NCBI RefSeq assembly: GCF_004354985.1
Contig: NZ_SMSK01000004.1
Coordinates: 124,001 to 188,000 of the forward strand
DNA from: Segetibacter sp. 3557_3
GTDB taxonomy: Bacteria > Bacteroidota > Bacteroidia > Chitinophagales > Chitinophagaceae
Direction of reading: 5' to 3'
Length of the DNA: 64,000 nt
Within the stretch, counting starts at the first letter, position 1, and every line of letters starts with the position of its first letter. Of this stretch, positions 8,315 to 17,665 are shown piece after piece. The translations under genes and the position numbers were made by a program. The notes under the pieces were generated by a model, which did not search any database, was not told where the DNA came from, and saw only the letters and a program-made list of their open reading frames with translations.

Positions 8315-9583
8315 GTGGAGAAAACAATAAAAGAAAACCATACAGAAAGACTTGTAGTGATTGGTGGTGGTGCAGCTGGTTTCTTTTGTGCGGTGAATGC
8401 AGCCAGATTAAATCCCGCTTTAAAAGTTATCATTGTTGAGAAAACAAGCAAGTTACTCTCAAAGGTTCGCATAAGTGGTGGAGGGAGGTGCAATGTTACA
8501 CATGCCTGCTTCGAAGTACCTGCCCTGGTAAAGCGATACCCAAGAGGGGGTAATATGCTCAAGAAAATCTTCCAGCTTTTCGATACATCCGACACGGTAA
8601 AATGGTTTGAAGAAAGGCATGTCCCGCTTAAAACAGAACCTGATGGTCGAATGTTTTCCATTACGGACTCTTCGCAGACGATCATCAATTGCCTGATGTC
8701 GGAAGCGAACAGATATGGGGTGGAAATATCGATGAACAGGGAAGTTCGCAAAATCGAACCCGGCGGGATCGGTTTCCAACTACAGCTGAACAACGATGAG
8801 CAGCTGAGTGCTGATTTTGTCTGCATCGCCACCGGAGGTTATCCAAAGCCACAAATGTTTAATTGGCTTACCGATCTGGGGCATACTATAGAGGCGCCGG
8901 TTCCATCTTTATTTACATTCAATATGCCCGGAAACCCTATTACCTCTCTTATGGGAGTCAGTGTGGGGCACGTTGCTGTAAAAATTAGTGGCAGCAAGCT
9001 AAGTGAAACAGGTCCGTTATTAATCACCCATTGGGGAATGAGCGGTCCTGCAATACTTAAGTTATCTGCGTGGGGTGCGCGCGAACTTGCCGACAGAGAT
9101 TATCACTTTACATTATTGGTAAATTGGATACCTCAATATAATGAGCACTCTTTGCGCGAGCGTTGGCAGGATACAAGAAACCAGTTGTCCGCTCAGAAAA
9201 TTGCCAACCGAAATCCATTTGATATACCCGTTCGTCTCTGGATTTACCTACTTGAACAAAGCGGGATTAAACCAGATATCCGTTGGGCAGATTTGCCAGG
9301 TAAGGAACAAAATCGCCTGATTAAAAACCTTACTGCACAGGAATTTACGGTACAGGGAAAAACAACCTTTAAAGAAGAGTTTGTGACTTGTGGGGGAATC
9401 CGGCTGAGCGAAATTAACCCGGCTACATTTGAAAGCAGGAAAATGCCAGGTTTGTACTTCGCAGGGGAGGTGCTTGATGTTGACGGGGTCACCGGGGGGT
9501 TCAACTTTCAACATGCCTGGACAAGCGGGTGGATTGCAGCACAATCAATCGCCGGAAAGGTAGGCCAATTGCAAACGGTTTAA
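8315..9583 (+). CDS. NAD(P)/FAD-dependent oxidoreductase, HI0933/BaiN-like family
   Basis: A flavoprotein of the HI0933/YhiN/BaiN family; substrates of most members are unknown. The N-terminus carries the Rossmann FAD motif (VVIGGGAAGFFCAVNAARLN), then the family signature ISGGGRCNVTH. Near the C-terminus is DVDGVTGGFNFQHAWTSGW, which closes the FAD site. Length is about 422 residues from the GTG at 8315. The frame is open back to a TTG at 8267, but that TTTG at 8266-8269 looks more like a promoter element. It is cytosolic and not clearly in an operon. Confidence 0.88.
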   Translation: MEKTIKENHTERLVVIGGGAAGFFCAVNAARLNPALKVIIVEKTSKLLSKVRISGGGRCNVTHACFEVPALVKRYPRGGNMLKKIFQLFDTSDTVKWFEERHVPLKTEPDGRMFSITDSSQTIINCLMSEANRYGVEISMNREVRKIEPGGIGFQLQLNNDEQLSADFVCIATGGYPKPQMFNWLTDLGHTIEAPVPSLFTFNMPGNPITSLMGVSVGHVAVKISGSKLSETGPLLITHWGMSGPAILKLSAWGARELADRDYHFTLLVNWIPQYNEHSLRERWQDTRNQLSAQKIANRNPFDIPVRLWIYLLEQSGIKPDIRWADLPGKEQNRLIKNLTAQEFTVQGKTTFKEEFVTCGGIRLSEINPATFESRKMPGLYFAGEVLDVDGVTGGFNFQHAWTSGWIAAQSIAGKVGQLQTV

Positions 9584-9697
9584 CGTAGCCGGGGCTGAAA
9601 ACGGTCACACCCCGGCCAGACCCATCAATTACCATTGGTGTAAATACCTCGCTGCCTAAAAGGCAAACTTGTATATTTATTTTCAAACCCTAAACAC

Positions 9698-12274
9698 ATG
9701 AATAAACTTGTACTCCTTACTGCTTTGGCCGTAGGGGTGGCCGGGGTGCCGGCTCTGGCGCAGAACGGTGCGACTGCAGCATCTGCGCAGATAGCGAAAC
9801 CGGCTACGGATTCCGCAAAAGCGAAAAAGCCGGGAATAGCCGAGAAGATAAAGAGCAGTAAAAAAAGTGATGGCCTGTTTACTGTTTACCAGGACACAGT
9901 TACCGGAAGTGTTCAGTTGTATGTTAAAAAGGATCAACTTGGTAAGGAATACATCTACCAAAGTTTTTCATTAAACGGACCAACAACCTTATTCCTTAAT
10001 CAAAGTATGCACCGAAGTACCGCCATCTTCAAGGTGCAAAAAGCATTTGATAAGCTGGAATTCTCGGAAGTGAATACCAATTTCTGGTATGATAAAAATA
10101 ATGCAGTAAGTAAAACCGCCGGAATCGACGTTTCTGATGCTGTTTTGTTAGCTGAAAAGCTTGTTGCGGAAGACGAAAACGGTTACCTGATCGCTGCTGA
10201 TGGCCTCTTCTTAAGTGAAAAGCTTGATCCCGTAAAACCGCTGGCGGTTCCCGGTATGCCGCCGGGTGCTACTTTCACCCTTGGGGGTCTTAATCCATCG
10301 AAGTCAAAGTATTACGAGGTACGCTCGTTCCCCAAGAATACCGACATCATGGTTGACCTGGCTTACGATAACCCCGCACCATTCAATAGTGGTGGGAAGG
10401 ATATTACTGATGCAAGATATGTTCGGGTTAGGATGCAACATTCTTTTATTGAGATTCCAGACAATGATTTTCGTCCTCGACGCGATGATCCCCGCATCGG
10501 CTACTTTACACAGGAGGTAAACGACCAGACATCTATTGACGCGGTGCCATACCGGGATAATATCAACCGGTGGAACTTAAAAAAGAAAGATCCCGGAGCT
10601 GCCCTTAGCGAGCCCGTTGAGCCGATTGTATGGTGGATCGAAAATACCACACCCATAGAGTACCGGCAAACGATTAAAGAGGCAGGTGAAAAGTGGAATG
10701 AAGCTTTTGAAAAAGCCGGGTTTAAGAATGCCGTCGTGATGAAGATAATGCCCGATAAGGTAGACTGGGACGCAAACGACATTCGATACAATGTTATTCG
10801 TTGGGTATCCTCGGCTAACCCGGCATATGGAGCGATCGGGCCCAGCTTTGTAAATCCCAGAACAGGGCAAATTTTGGGTGGAGATATTACCGTTGAATGG
10901 TATAGCGGAAGTGCAACCCCCATCTACGACGAACTCTATAGCGGCCCCTCACAGCAAACGGCACCCCTTCAATATGCAGGCATGGGGATGCCGCAGGTGA
11001 TGTGCAATATCGGTAGCGAATTAAAGGCTCAGTACAATGCGGGTCTTACTACACTGGAAGCAACCGGAGCTACCGGAGAAGAACTTAAAGAAATGCATAA
11101 GCAATTCCTGTATTACTTAATTCTTCATGAAATGGGTCATACAATGGGTTTGAACCACAATATGAAGGCAAGCCAGATGTTAAAGCCTTCGGAACTGCAC
11201 AACACAGAAATCACGCGCAAAAAAGGCTTAATCGGAAGCGTGATGGATTATCCCGCTATTAATGTAAGCCTCGACAGAAGTAAACAGGGAGACTACTATA
11301 CCACCAAACCCGGACCCTATGATCTATGGGCAATTGAGTTTGGCTATACACCCGTAAGTGAGCTCCAGGAAAATGCATTTCGTGAAAAACTCCTGAGTCG
11401 AAGTACTGAACCTGATCTTGCCTTTGGCAACGATGCCGACGACATGCGCTCTCCAGGTAAGGCTATTGACCCCAGGGTGAACGTAAACGACCTTAGCAGC
11501 GATGCGATCGCGTATGCCGAGGAACGTTTTAAACTGGTGAACCAGTTGATGCCAAAGCTTAAAGCAAAGTTTAGTAAGTCGGGTAAGAGTTATGCCGAAC
11601 TCAAGGGTCGGTATAATGTACTCAATGGCCAGCGTAATCAAATGATCAATGCGGTGAGCCGGTATGTAGGTGGTGTATATATCGATAGGAGCTTTGTTGG
11701 TCAGACAACAAAAAACAAACCCTATACACCCGTGGCGGTAGCTACACAAAAACAAGCTATAGCAGTGCTGAACAAATATGTGCTGGCACCTGATGCATAT
11801 TCTGCAGACGCTTATATCATACCCTATCTTCAGTCGCAGCGGAGGGGTTTTGGATTCTTTTCCTCTACTGAGGATCCCAAGTTGACTTTCACATATACAA
11901 ATATGGCCTCCTCGGCACTGTCGCACATCATGCATCCTGCAACGATGCAGCGGATTACAAACAGCAGGCTTTACGGAAACACCTACAGCCTGGTAGACGT
12001 TCTTTCGGATCTCACGAAAGGAGTATTTGATGCAGACATTAAGTCCAATGTTAATGTTTACAGGCAGTACCTGCAAACCGGATTTGTGAAAAACGCTTTG
12101 GCTTTACTTGACGAGAGGTCACCAGTTGACGAGGTGAGCAAAGCAGCGGTTTTGTATTCGGTCAAAAAGCTACGCACCAGGTTAACGGCAACAGTTTCAC
12201 CTGATGAGGAAACGAGAGCCCACCGTGCAAATTTGGTGTACCTGATTACTAACGCGATAGAAAAGCGGCGCTAA
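9698..12274 (+). CDS. Secreted zinc metalloprotease (DUF5117/DUF4953-type zincin)
   Basis: An 858-residue exported protein with a signal peptide (MNKLVLLTALAVGVAGVPALAQ). The zincin motif HEMGHTMGLNHN lies at residues 477-488: His477, His481 and His487 are the predicted zinc ligands and Glu478 the base. It is followed by a SVMDYP Met-turn segment typical of metzincin-like folds. The domain layout matches the Bacteroidota zinc-dependent metalloprotease family with DUF5117 then DUF4953 regions. It is probably periplasmic or surface-exposed. The natural substrate is unknown. Single gene, followed by a terminator. Confidence 0.9.
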   Translation: MNKLVLLTALAVGVAGVPALAQNGATAASAQIAKPATDSAKAKKPGIAEKIKSSKKSDGLFTVYQDTVTGSVQLYVKKDQLGKEYIYQSFSLNGPTTLFLNQSMHRSTAIFKVQKAFDKLEFSEVNTNFWYDKNNAVSKTAGIDVSDAVLLAEKLVAEDENGYLIAADGLFLSEKLDPVKPLAVPGMPPGATFTLGGLNPSKSKYYEVRSFPKNTDIMVDLAYDNPAPFNSGGKDITDARYVRVRMQHSFIEIPDNDFRPRRDDPRIGYFTQEVNDQTSIDAVPYRDNINRWNLKKKDPGAALSEPVEPIVWWIENTTPIEYRQTIKEAGEKWNEAFEKAGFKNAVVMKIMPDKVDWDANDIRYNVIRWVSSANPAYGAIGPSFVNPRTGQILGGDITVEWYSGSATPIYDELYSGPSQQTAPLQYAGMGMPQVMCNIGSELKAQYNAGLTTLEATGATGEELKEMHKQFLYYLILHEMGHTMGLNHNMKASQMLKPSELHNTEITRKKGLIGSVMDYPAINVSLDRSKQGDYYTTKPGPYDLWAIEFGYTPVSELQENAFREKLLSRSTEPDLAFGNDADDMRSPGKAIDPRVNVNDLSSDAIAYAEERFKLVNQLMPKLKAKFSKSGKSYAELKGRYNVLNGQRNQMINAVSRYVGGVYIDRSFVGQTTKNKPYTPVAVATQKQAIAVLNKYVLAPDAYSADAYIIPYLQSQRRGFGFFSSTEDPKLTFTYTNMASSALSHIMHPATMQRITNSRLYGNTYSLVDVLSDLTKGVFDADIKSNVNVYRQYLQTGFVKNALALLDERSPVDEVSKAAVLYSVKKLRTRLTATVSPDEETRAHRANLVYLITNAIEKRR

Positions 12275-12315
12275 AGCGGGGTAACCCGGTAATTGTTGTT
12301 AAAATCGATTATCCC

Positions 12316-12348
12316 AAAAGGAGCCTGCAGCAATTGCGGGCTCTTTTA
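12316..12348 (+). terminator. Intrinsic terminator after the zinc metalloprotease
   Basis: GAGCCTGCA (12321-12329) pairs with TGCGGGCTC (12335-12343), with one T-G pair and a 5-nt loop, followed by TTTTA and flanked by an A run upstream. Confidence 0.75.
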
Positions 12349-12482
12349 CTTGGTTTAGGAATCATGACATAAAAAAGTGTTTACTCAGCTAATCTTTGCA
12401 TTCGGATATGCTGTTTGAACTAAGCTCAAAGGACGGAATACGCTGATTGAGGAATAGTGGTAAACTTACAAAAGAGGTCTGT

Positions 12483-13376
12483 TTAGTTCATAAGTGGGCG
12501 TACTGCATAACCCTGCTGTCGCAAAAGGTTTAACACCCCTTGTTTGCCCCCAAGATGCCCGGCGCCAACAGCAAAAAGGGTTTTTTTGTTCAACGCAATA
12601 TCCCGGAACTGTTTCACCCAATTGCGGTTGCGATCGTATAACAATAAGTCAAGGTAGCTGTTAACCCCGGATTCTTCACGCGTGGTCAGGTCATGTAATT
12701 TCTCAATGTCCTGTTCCCTGTAAACACCGATCATTTCGTTCATTGCCGACTTGTATTTACCGATACTGTCTATCAGTTTTACAAGTTCCTTAGCTTGTTC
12801 CTGATAAGGAATGCTATCAAATATACTGCTTTGAAAAGCCATTGTTTCCAGCCCTTTTGTAACCTTTTTCAAGCGGCTTGCCTCATCAATAATTCTAAGG
12901 TCAATACCGTTTTTCTGATCACAGTCCAGAAAGAGCTCATATAAACCAGAAGAGGTCATTAATGGTTGCTGCCTCTCGAGTATTTTGAATGGTATCGCCG
13001 GCTGATGTGTTTCAAAGAACAATTTCACTTTTTCATAATCCTGTGGAGTAAGCAAATCCGCTAGTGTCGTTCCTTCTTTCATCGATAAGCTCGTCATTCC
13101 GCTCATCAATTCAGCAATATCGTCCATGTCAACTTCAAGGTAAATCTGGTCAACCCCTTTTATTACTGCCTTAACGTTTTCGCTTAACACCGCTTCATTT
13201 GCACACATCATGTGCATGGTGCCAAGGAAGTAAGCAGGAGAAGATAACTGGTTGCCCGTGACTTCCCAAAGCAGGGTCTTTGAGGTAGGAGACTCCGGTA
13301 TATTCGTTTTTTGCCTGCACGAAAAAAAGAGGGCAAGTCCCAGAAAGGAAAACACTTTTGCTGCTGATAGCTTCAT
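12483..13376 (-). CDS. TraB/GumN family lipoprotein
   Basis: A 297-residue lipoprotein of the TraB/GumN (PF01963) family, proposed to be metal-dependent hydrolases. The lipobox ends at Cys20 (LALFFSC). The two family histidine motifs are present: FLGTMHM (His55) near the N-terminus and VGAGHLGG (His274) near the C-terminus. The chosen ATG at 13376 gives a clean signal peptide; an ATG four codons upstream is also possible. It is transcribed convergently with the zinc metalloprotease. The substrate is unknown. Confidence 0.88.
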   Translation of the reverse strand: MKLSAAKVFSFLGLALFFSCRQKTNIPESPTSKTLLWEVTGNQLSSPAYFLGTMHMMCANEAVLSENVKAVIKGVDQIYLEVDMDDIAELMSGMTSLSMKEGTTLADLLTPQDYEKVKLFFETHQPAIPFKILERQQPLMTSSGLYELFLDCDQKNGIDLRIIDEASRLKKVTKGLETMAFQSSIFDSIPYQEQAKELVKLIDSIGKYKSAMNEMIGVYREQDIEKLHDLTTREESGVNSYLDLLLYDRNRNWVKQFRDIALNKKTLFAVGAGHLGGKQGVLNLLRQQGYAVRPLMN

Positions 13377-13755
13377 AATGCAATACATTAATTTAAGAGA
13401 CCAATCCCGACGATAAAAATGGCATGGTTTTGCTAATATTACTTATGTTTTTTAAGGGTTTAGGGTTGAAAAGGGGGCTCAATTCTTTGAGCCCTAATTT
13501 TTTGCCCATACCTGAAGGTTTTCAATCTATTTACAAGACAAAACCGATCTCCGATAGTTATGGAGTGTCACCTTCCAGACACAAGTTTAAAAGCACAATT
13601 CAGTTATTAGAAACGTTCAACTTCATTCCGAGAATATTTTTCCATAAAGCGGGAAAAATAATCCCCTAGAAATATACTGGTAATTTGATCGCGAAATTTT
13701 ACACATAAAAAAAGCAGGAAATTTATCCTGCTTTCTTTACACCTTTGAACGATGA
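13377..13755. other. Gene-free spacer between the TraB/GumN gene and trxA
   Basis: It holds the start region of the TraB/GumN gene and, at 13708-13740, the trxA terminator. A short open frame on the plus strand (13424-13669) lacks any family resemblance and is not called. The rest is AT-rich and unremarkable. Confidence 0.6.
13708..13740 (-). terminator. Intrinsic terminator of trxA
   Basis: AAAGCAGGA (13711-13719) pairs with TCCTGCTTT (13726-13734) around a 6-nt loop. On the minus strand the stem is followed by a run of T (complement of 13704-13713). Confidence 0.8.
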
Positions 13756-14073
13756 TTATAAATGCGACTGGATTTTCTTATCAAGTATCGATTTAGGCAC
13801 CGCACCAATTTGTTTGTCTACTACTTTACCATCTTTGATGAATAAAATGGCGGGTATCGACGTAATACCATAATTCATACTCAGGGTAGGATTGTGGTCA
13901 ACGTTTACTTTTCCAACATTTACTTTTCCATCGTAGTCTTTGGCCAATTCTTCTACAACAGGACCGATCGCGCGACATGGTCCGCACCATTCCGCCCAAA
14001 AGTCTATGACCGTTAATTTGTCGCTGTCCAGTACTGTTGACTGAAAGTTTGCATCTGTGAATTCTAAAGCCAT
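13756..14073 (-). CDS. trxA: Thioredoxin
   Basis: Cytosolic protein-disulfide reductant. The 105-residue product has the thioredoxin fold and the active site W-C-G-P-C at residues 29-33 (FWAEWCGPC), with the cis-proline segment GITSIPAILF. Length is exactly that of thioredoxin 1. It is preceded on the minus strand by a TAAATTTG -7 element at 14131-14138 and followed by a terminator. Confidence 0.96.
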   Translation of the reverse strand: MALEFTDANFQSTVLDSDKLTVIDFWAEWCGPCRAIGPVVEELAKDYDGKVNVGKVNVDHNPTLSMNYGITSIPAILFIKDGKVVDKQIGAVPKSILDKKIQSHL

Positions 14074-14393
14074 AAAGATAAATTTAGAGTATTAATATTA
14101 GCTGAATTGTCTTCAGCAGATTGTTAGATGCAAATTTACATCCATTCCCCTTTACTGCACTTTTTGACTTATCCACCACTGAGAATATGACAAACTGTGA
14201 CCTGAGCAAACAGAAAGTCAGGCGCTTATAAAGAACTAGTCAAAATTCTACTGCTAAAAAGTTTAAATTTTCGAATCCATTCATAAAAAATAACTTTTTC
14301 TTATTCTTTTGCAGCATTTTTGAAAATCTGTGGTCTTACAAATGGAGCTCCTTCCAGCTTCTTTCCAATTACTTCACAAAACCTATAACCGTC
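14074..14393. other. Divergent promoter region between trxA and susC-like gene
   Basis: A 320-bp AT-rich spacer. It carries the trxA -7 element on the minus strand. On the plus strand TTATTCTTTTG near 14320-14330 is a weak -7 candidate for the SusC gene. No ORF, tRNA or long repeat is visible. Confidence 0.4.
14131..14138 (-). promoter_or_regulatory. Predicted -7 element of trxA
   Basis: The minus strand reads TAAATTTG, matching the Bacteroidota -7 consensus TAnnTTTG, 58 bp upstream of the trxA ATG. No clear -33 TTTG was seen. Confidence 0.45.
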
Positions 14394-17300
14394 ATGAGAA
14401 ATTTTCGCTTTCTGTTGATCTTCTGCTGTGTGTTAATCACCCACTTAACATTTGGGCAGACCAGCGAGATCAAAGGGGTAATTACAGATGAAACGGGTGC
14501 ACCCCTGCAATCTGCATCAGTAACACTCAAGGGCACCACCACGGGTACCACAACATCCACTGATGGCAGTTTCCGGATCAATGCACCATCTACCGGTACA
14601 TTGGTCATCAGCGGTGTTGGTCTAACGCAAACAGAGATCAACATCCAGGGCCGCACATTTATCGAGGTAAGATTAAACCGGGCTTCGCGTGCACTTGATG
14701 AGGTTGTTGTTACCGCACTTGGTATAAGAAGGAATAAGAATACGCTTCCTTATGCTGCACAAACCGTAGGCGGTGAAGCGGTAAGCCAATCAAGAACAAA
14801 CAACCTGGTAAGCGCATTGTCCGGAAAAGTTTCCGGAGTCGAGATAAGAACAGGTAGTGCGATGGGTGCTTCAAGCAACGTGGTTATTCGCGGTACAAAG
14901 TCACTTACCAATAACAACCAGGCACTTTTTGTTATTGATGGGGTTCCTTTTGATAACTCGAACAACAGCAACAGCAATAAAACGTCAGTAAATGTTAACG
15001 ACGCCGCAAGGGGACGCGGAGGATATGACTACGGAAATGCTGCTGCAGACATCAACCCCGACGATGTTGAGTCAATAACGGTACTCAAGGGAGCAGCGGC
15101 TTCAGCGCTGTATGGTTCAAGAGCCAGCAACGGTGTGGTGCTGATCACTACAAAAAAGGGTAGAAGAGGCCTCGGTATAAGTGTAAATTCAGGGGTGACA
15201 GTGGGCCAGATCGACAAAACCACTTACCCGAAATACCAAAAAGAATACGGTGCAGGTTATGCCACCAGCGGTTATGGTGCACCGGCGCCAAATGGCGGTT
15301 TCTTTTATTTTGATGCCAATGGTGATGGTCAACCTGATCTTGTGGTACCTACTACAGAGGATGCATCATACGGTCAGAAGTTTGATCCGAACCTGATGGT
15401 TTACCATTGGGATGCTTTTGACAGAACATCGCCTAACTACCAGAAATCACGCCCATGGATTGCTGCCCAAAACGGCCCCGAGTCTTTTTTTGAAACAGCT
15501 GTTTCAACAAACAACAGTGTATTCGTTGATGGTAGCGATGAGAAGGGTAGTTTCAAGCTGGGTTATACCAGGAATGATGAAAAGGGTATTTTGCCAAACA
15601 GTAGCCTCTTGAAGAACCTGGTAAACTTTAATTCCTCTTACAAAATCACCTCTCAACTTACTGCTGCTGCAACCATCAACTTTTCCAATGTTAATGGTAA
15701 GGGCCGGTATGGTACGGGTTACGACGATTTCAACGTAAACCAGTCTTTCCGCCAGTGGAACCAATCAAACGTTGACTTTGGAGAGCAAAAAGACGCTTAT
15801 TTCAGAAGTAAGCAAAACATGACCTGGAACTGGGCTGATGCAAGCAAGGAAAGTGGGCTGAAGCCGATTTATACCGACAATCCATACTGGATGCGTTATG
15901 AAAACTATCAGCAAGACTCACGTTTCCGGTATTTCGGAACTGCATCATTGAACTATGCTCCAACCACATGGTTAAATTTACTCGGACGCGTTTCTCTTGA
16001 CTCTTATGATGAGCTGCAGGAGGAACGAATCGCTATCGGCAGCCATGATCCATCAAGCTACAGCAGGTTCAATAGAACATTCCGCGAGCTGAACTATGAT
16101 CTATTGGCCAACATGAACTTCGATCTTACATCTGACTTTAACCTGAAAGGTTTGCTCGGAACGAATATCAGGAGAACGATGACCAACTCCGTTTATGCTG
16201 CAACCAATGGCGGACTTGTCGTTCCAAAGTTGTATTCTCTAACGAATTCACTCAACCCGATTGTCGCACCAACAGAAGCAGACGAACAAGTTGCGGTTGA
16301 CGGGTATTTCGGTGGACTTACACTATCTTACCAGGAATTACTGACTCTTGATTTAACGGGACGTGTAGACCGGGCATCTACTTTACCGGCTGAAGATAAC
16401 ACCTATTTCTACCCATCTGTTTCCGGAAGTTTTCAATTCTCTAAACTCTTGCCAACCGTAAATTGGTTGTCATCAGGTAAGTTAAGAGCGAACTATGCCC
16501 AGGTTAGTAACAGCGCCTTATTTGGGCAACTGGCTGATATCTACGACAAGCCAACGCCTTTTGGAACGGCGACATTATTCTCCTTGCCTCTTCGCAAAAA
16601 CAATCCAGACCTTAAAGTAGAAAGTACACAGAGTTTTGAGGCTGGTATTGAAGCGGCATTCTTTGCAAATCGTTTAGGTTTTGATCTTACCTGGTACACT
16701 GCTAACACAGTAGATCAGATCATACCGGTTTCAGTATCTACCGCTACCGGTTATACAAGTAAAGTTGTAAATGCGGGCACAGTACGCAATCGGGGTATTG
16801 AGTTGTCACTTTTTGCAACACCGCTTAAAACAGAAAATTTCTCGTGGAACACTACAATCAACTTCACCAGGAACCGCAACAAGGTTATTGAGCTTTATGA
16901 AGAAAGCACCAATCTCGAAATTGCAAACATGCAGGGTGGTATATCCATAAATGCAACCAAAGGCCAACCTTATGGTACTATCCAGGGCAAAACCTGGGAA
17001 AGACACGCTAATGGTGAGAAGCTTGTAGGAGCAAACGGTTATTACGTTCAGACTGCAACAACAACAAATGTTATCGGAAATGTAAACCCCGATTGGATTG
17101 GTGGTATGTATAATACTTTCAAATACAAAAACCTGTCACTCGGATTCTTAGTTGATGTCCGTAGAGGTGGAGACGTTTTCTCGCTTGATATGTATTATGG
17201 ACTTGCCACAGGAATCTATCCTGAAACAGTTCAAAACAATGATCTGGGTAATCCTTCAAGAAACCCTGTGTCCGCAGGCGGAGGAATCATCGTTCAGGGT

Positions 17301-17639
17301 GTTACTGCTGATGGAAAGCCAAATACCAAACGTGTAGAAAACGATTACGGCATTTACGGCTATGCCAGGAACCCTGCTGCTGCTTTCGTGTATGACGCAA
17401 GCTATGTTAAGCTGAGAGAATTGAATCTTACTTACTCTTTACCAACAAAGGCATTCGGTAAGCTTCCATTTAAGGGAGTTGACTTATCTCTGATTGGCCG
17501 CAATCTATGGATCATTCACAAGAACCTTCCTTATGCCGATCCTGAAGAGAACCTTACATCAGGTAACGTTCAGGGATATCAGAGTGGAGCCTATCCGACA
17601 ACAAGGTCAATTGGTTTGAACCTCAGAGTAAGGTTCTAG
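14394..17639 (+). CDS. SusC/RagA family TonB-linked outer-membrane protein
   Basis: A 1081-residue outer-membrane importer that works with a SusD-like lipoprotein and TonB energy. Layout: signal peptide ending near TFGQ; a CarboxypepD_reg-like domain (EIKGVITDETGAPLQSASVTL, about residues 24-100); the family signature ALDEVVVTALGIRR; a plug domain (LVSALSGKVSGVEIRTG, then SITVLKGAAASALYGSRASNGVVLITTKKG); and a 22-strand barrel ending in an aromatic residue (LNLRVRF). The partner SusD gene starts 26 bp downstream. No glycoside hydrolase or protease is adjacent, so the substrate cannot be inferred. Confidence 0.96.
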   Translation: MRNFRFLLIFCCVLITHLTFGQTSEIKGVITDETGAPLQSASVTLKGTTTGTTTSTDGSFRINAPSTGTLVISGVGLTQTEINIQGRTFIEVRLNRASRALDEVVVTALGIRRNKNTLPYAAQTVGGEAVSQSRTNNLVSALSGKVSGVEIRTGSAMGASSNVVIRGTKSLTNNNQALFVIDGVPFDNSNNSNSNKTSVNVNDAARGRGGYDYGNAAADINPDDVESITVLKGAAASALYGSRASNGVVLITTKKGRRGLGISVNSGVTVGQIDKTTYPKYQKEYGAGYATSGYGAPAPNGGFFYFDANGDGQPDLVVPTTEDASYGQKFDPNLMVYHWDAFDRTSPNYQKSRPWIAAQNGPESFFETAVSTNNSVFVDGSDEKGSFKLGYTRNDEKGILPNSSLLKNLVNFNSSYKITSQLTAAATINFSNVNGKGRYGTGYDDFNVNQSFRQWNQSNVDFGEQKDAYFRSKQNMTWNWADASKESGLKPIYTDNPYWMRYENYQQDSRFRYFGTASLNYAPTTWLNLLGRVSLDSYDELQEERIAIGSHDPSSYSRFNRTFRELNYDLLANMNFDLTSDFNLKGLLGTNIRRTMTNSVYAATNGGLVVPKLYSLTNSLNPIVAPTEADEQVAVDGYFGGLTLSYQELLTLDLTGRVDRASTLPAEDNTYFYPSVSGSFQFSKLLPTVNWLSSGKLRANYAQVSNSALFGQLADIYDKPTPFGTATLFSLPLRKNNPDLKVESTQSFEAGIEAAFFANRLGFDLTWYTANTVDQIIPVSVSTATGYTSKVVNAGTVRNRGIELSLFATPLKTENFSWNTTINFTRNRNKVIELYEESTNLEIANMQGGISINATKGQPYGTIQGKTWERHANGEKLVGANGYYVQTATTTNVIGNVNPDWIGGMYNTFKYKNLSLGFLVDVRRGGDVFSLDMYYGLATGIYPETVQNNDLGNPSRNPVSAGGGIIVQGVTADGKPNTKRVENDYGIYGYARNPAAAFVYDASYVKLRELNLTYSLPTKAFGKLPFKGVDLSLIGRNLWIIHKNLPYADPEENLTSGNVQGYQSGAYPTTRSIGLNLRVRF

Positions 17640-17665
17640 TCTAAAACAAAAAAAACTAAAACATT

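Noticed and set aside
13424-13669. An 81-codon plus-strand open frame
   Set aside because: No family resemblance, biased composition and no supporting context; probably chance in an AT-rich spacer.
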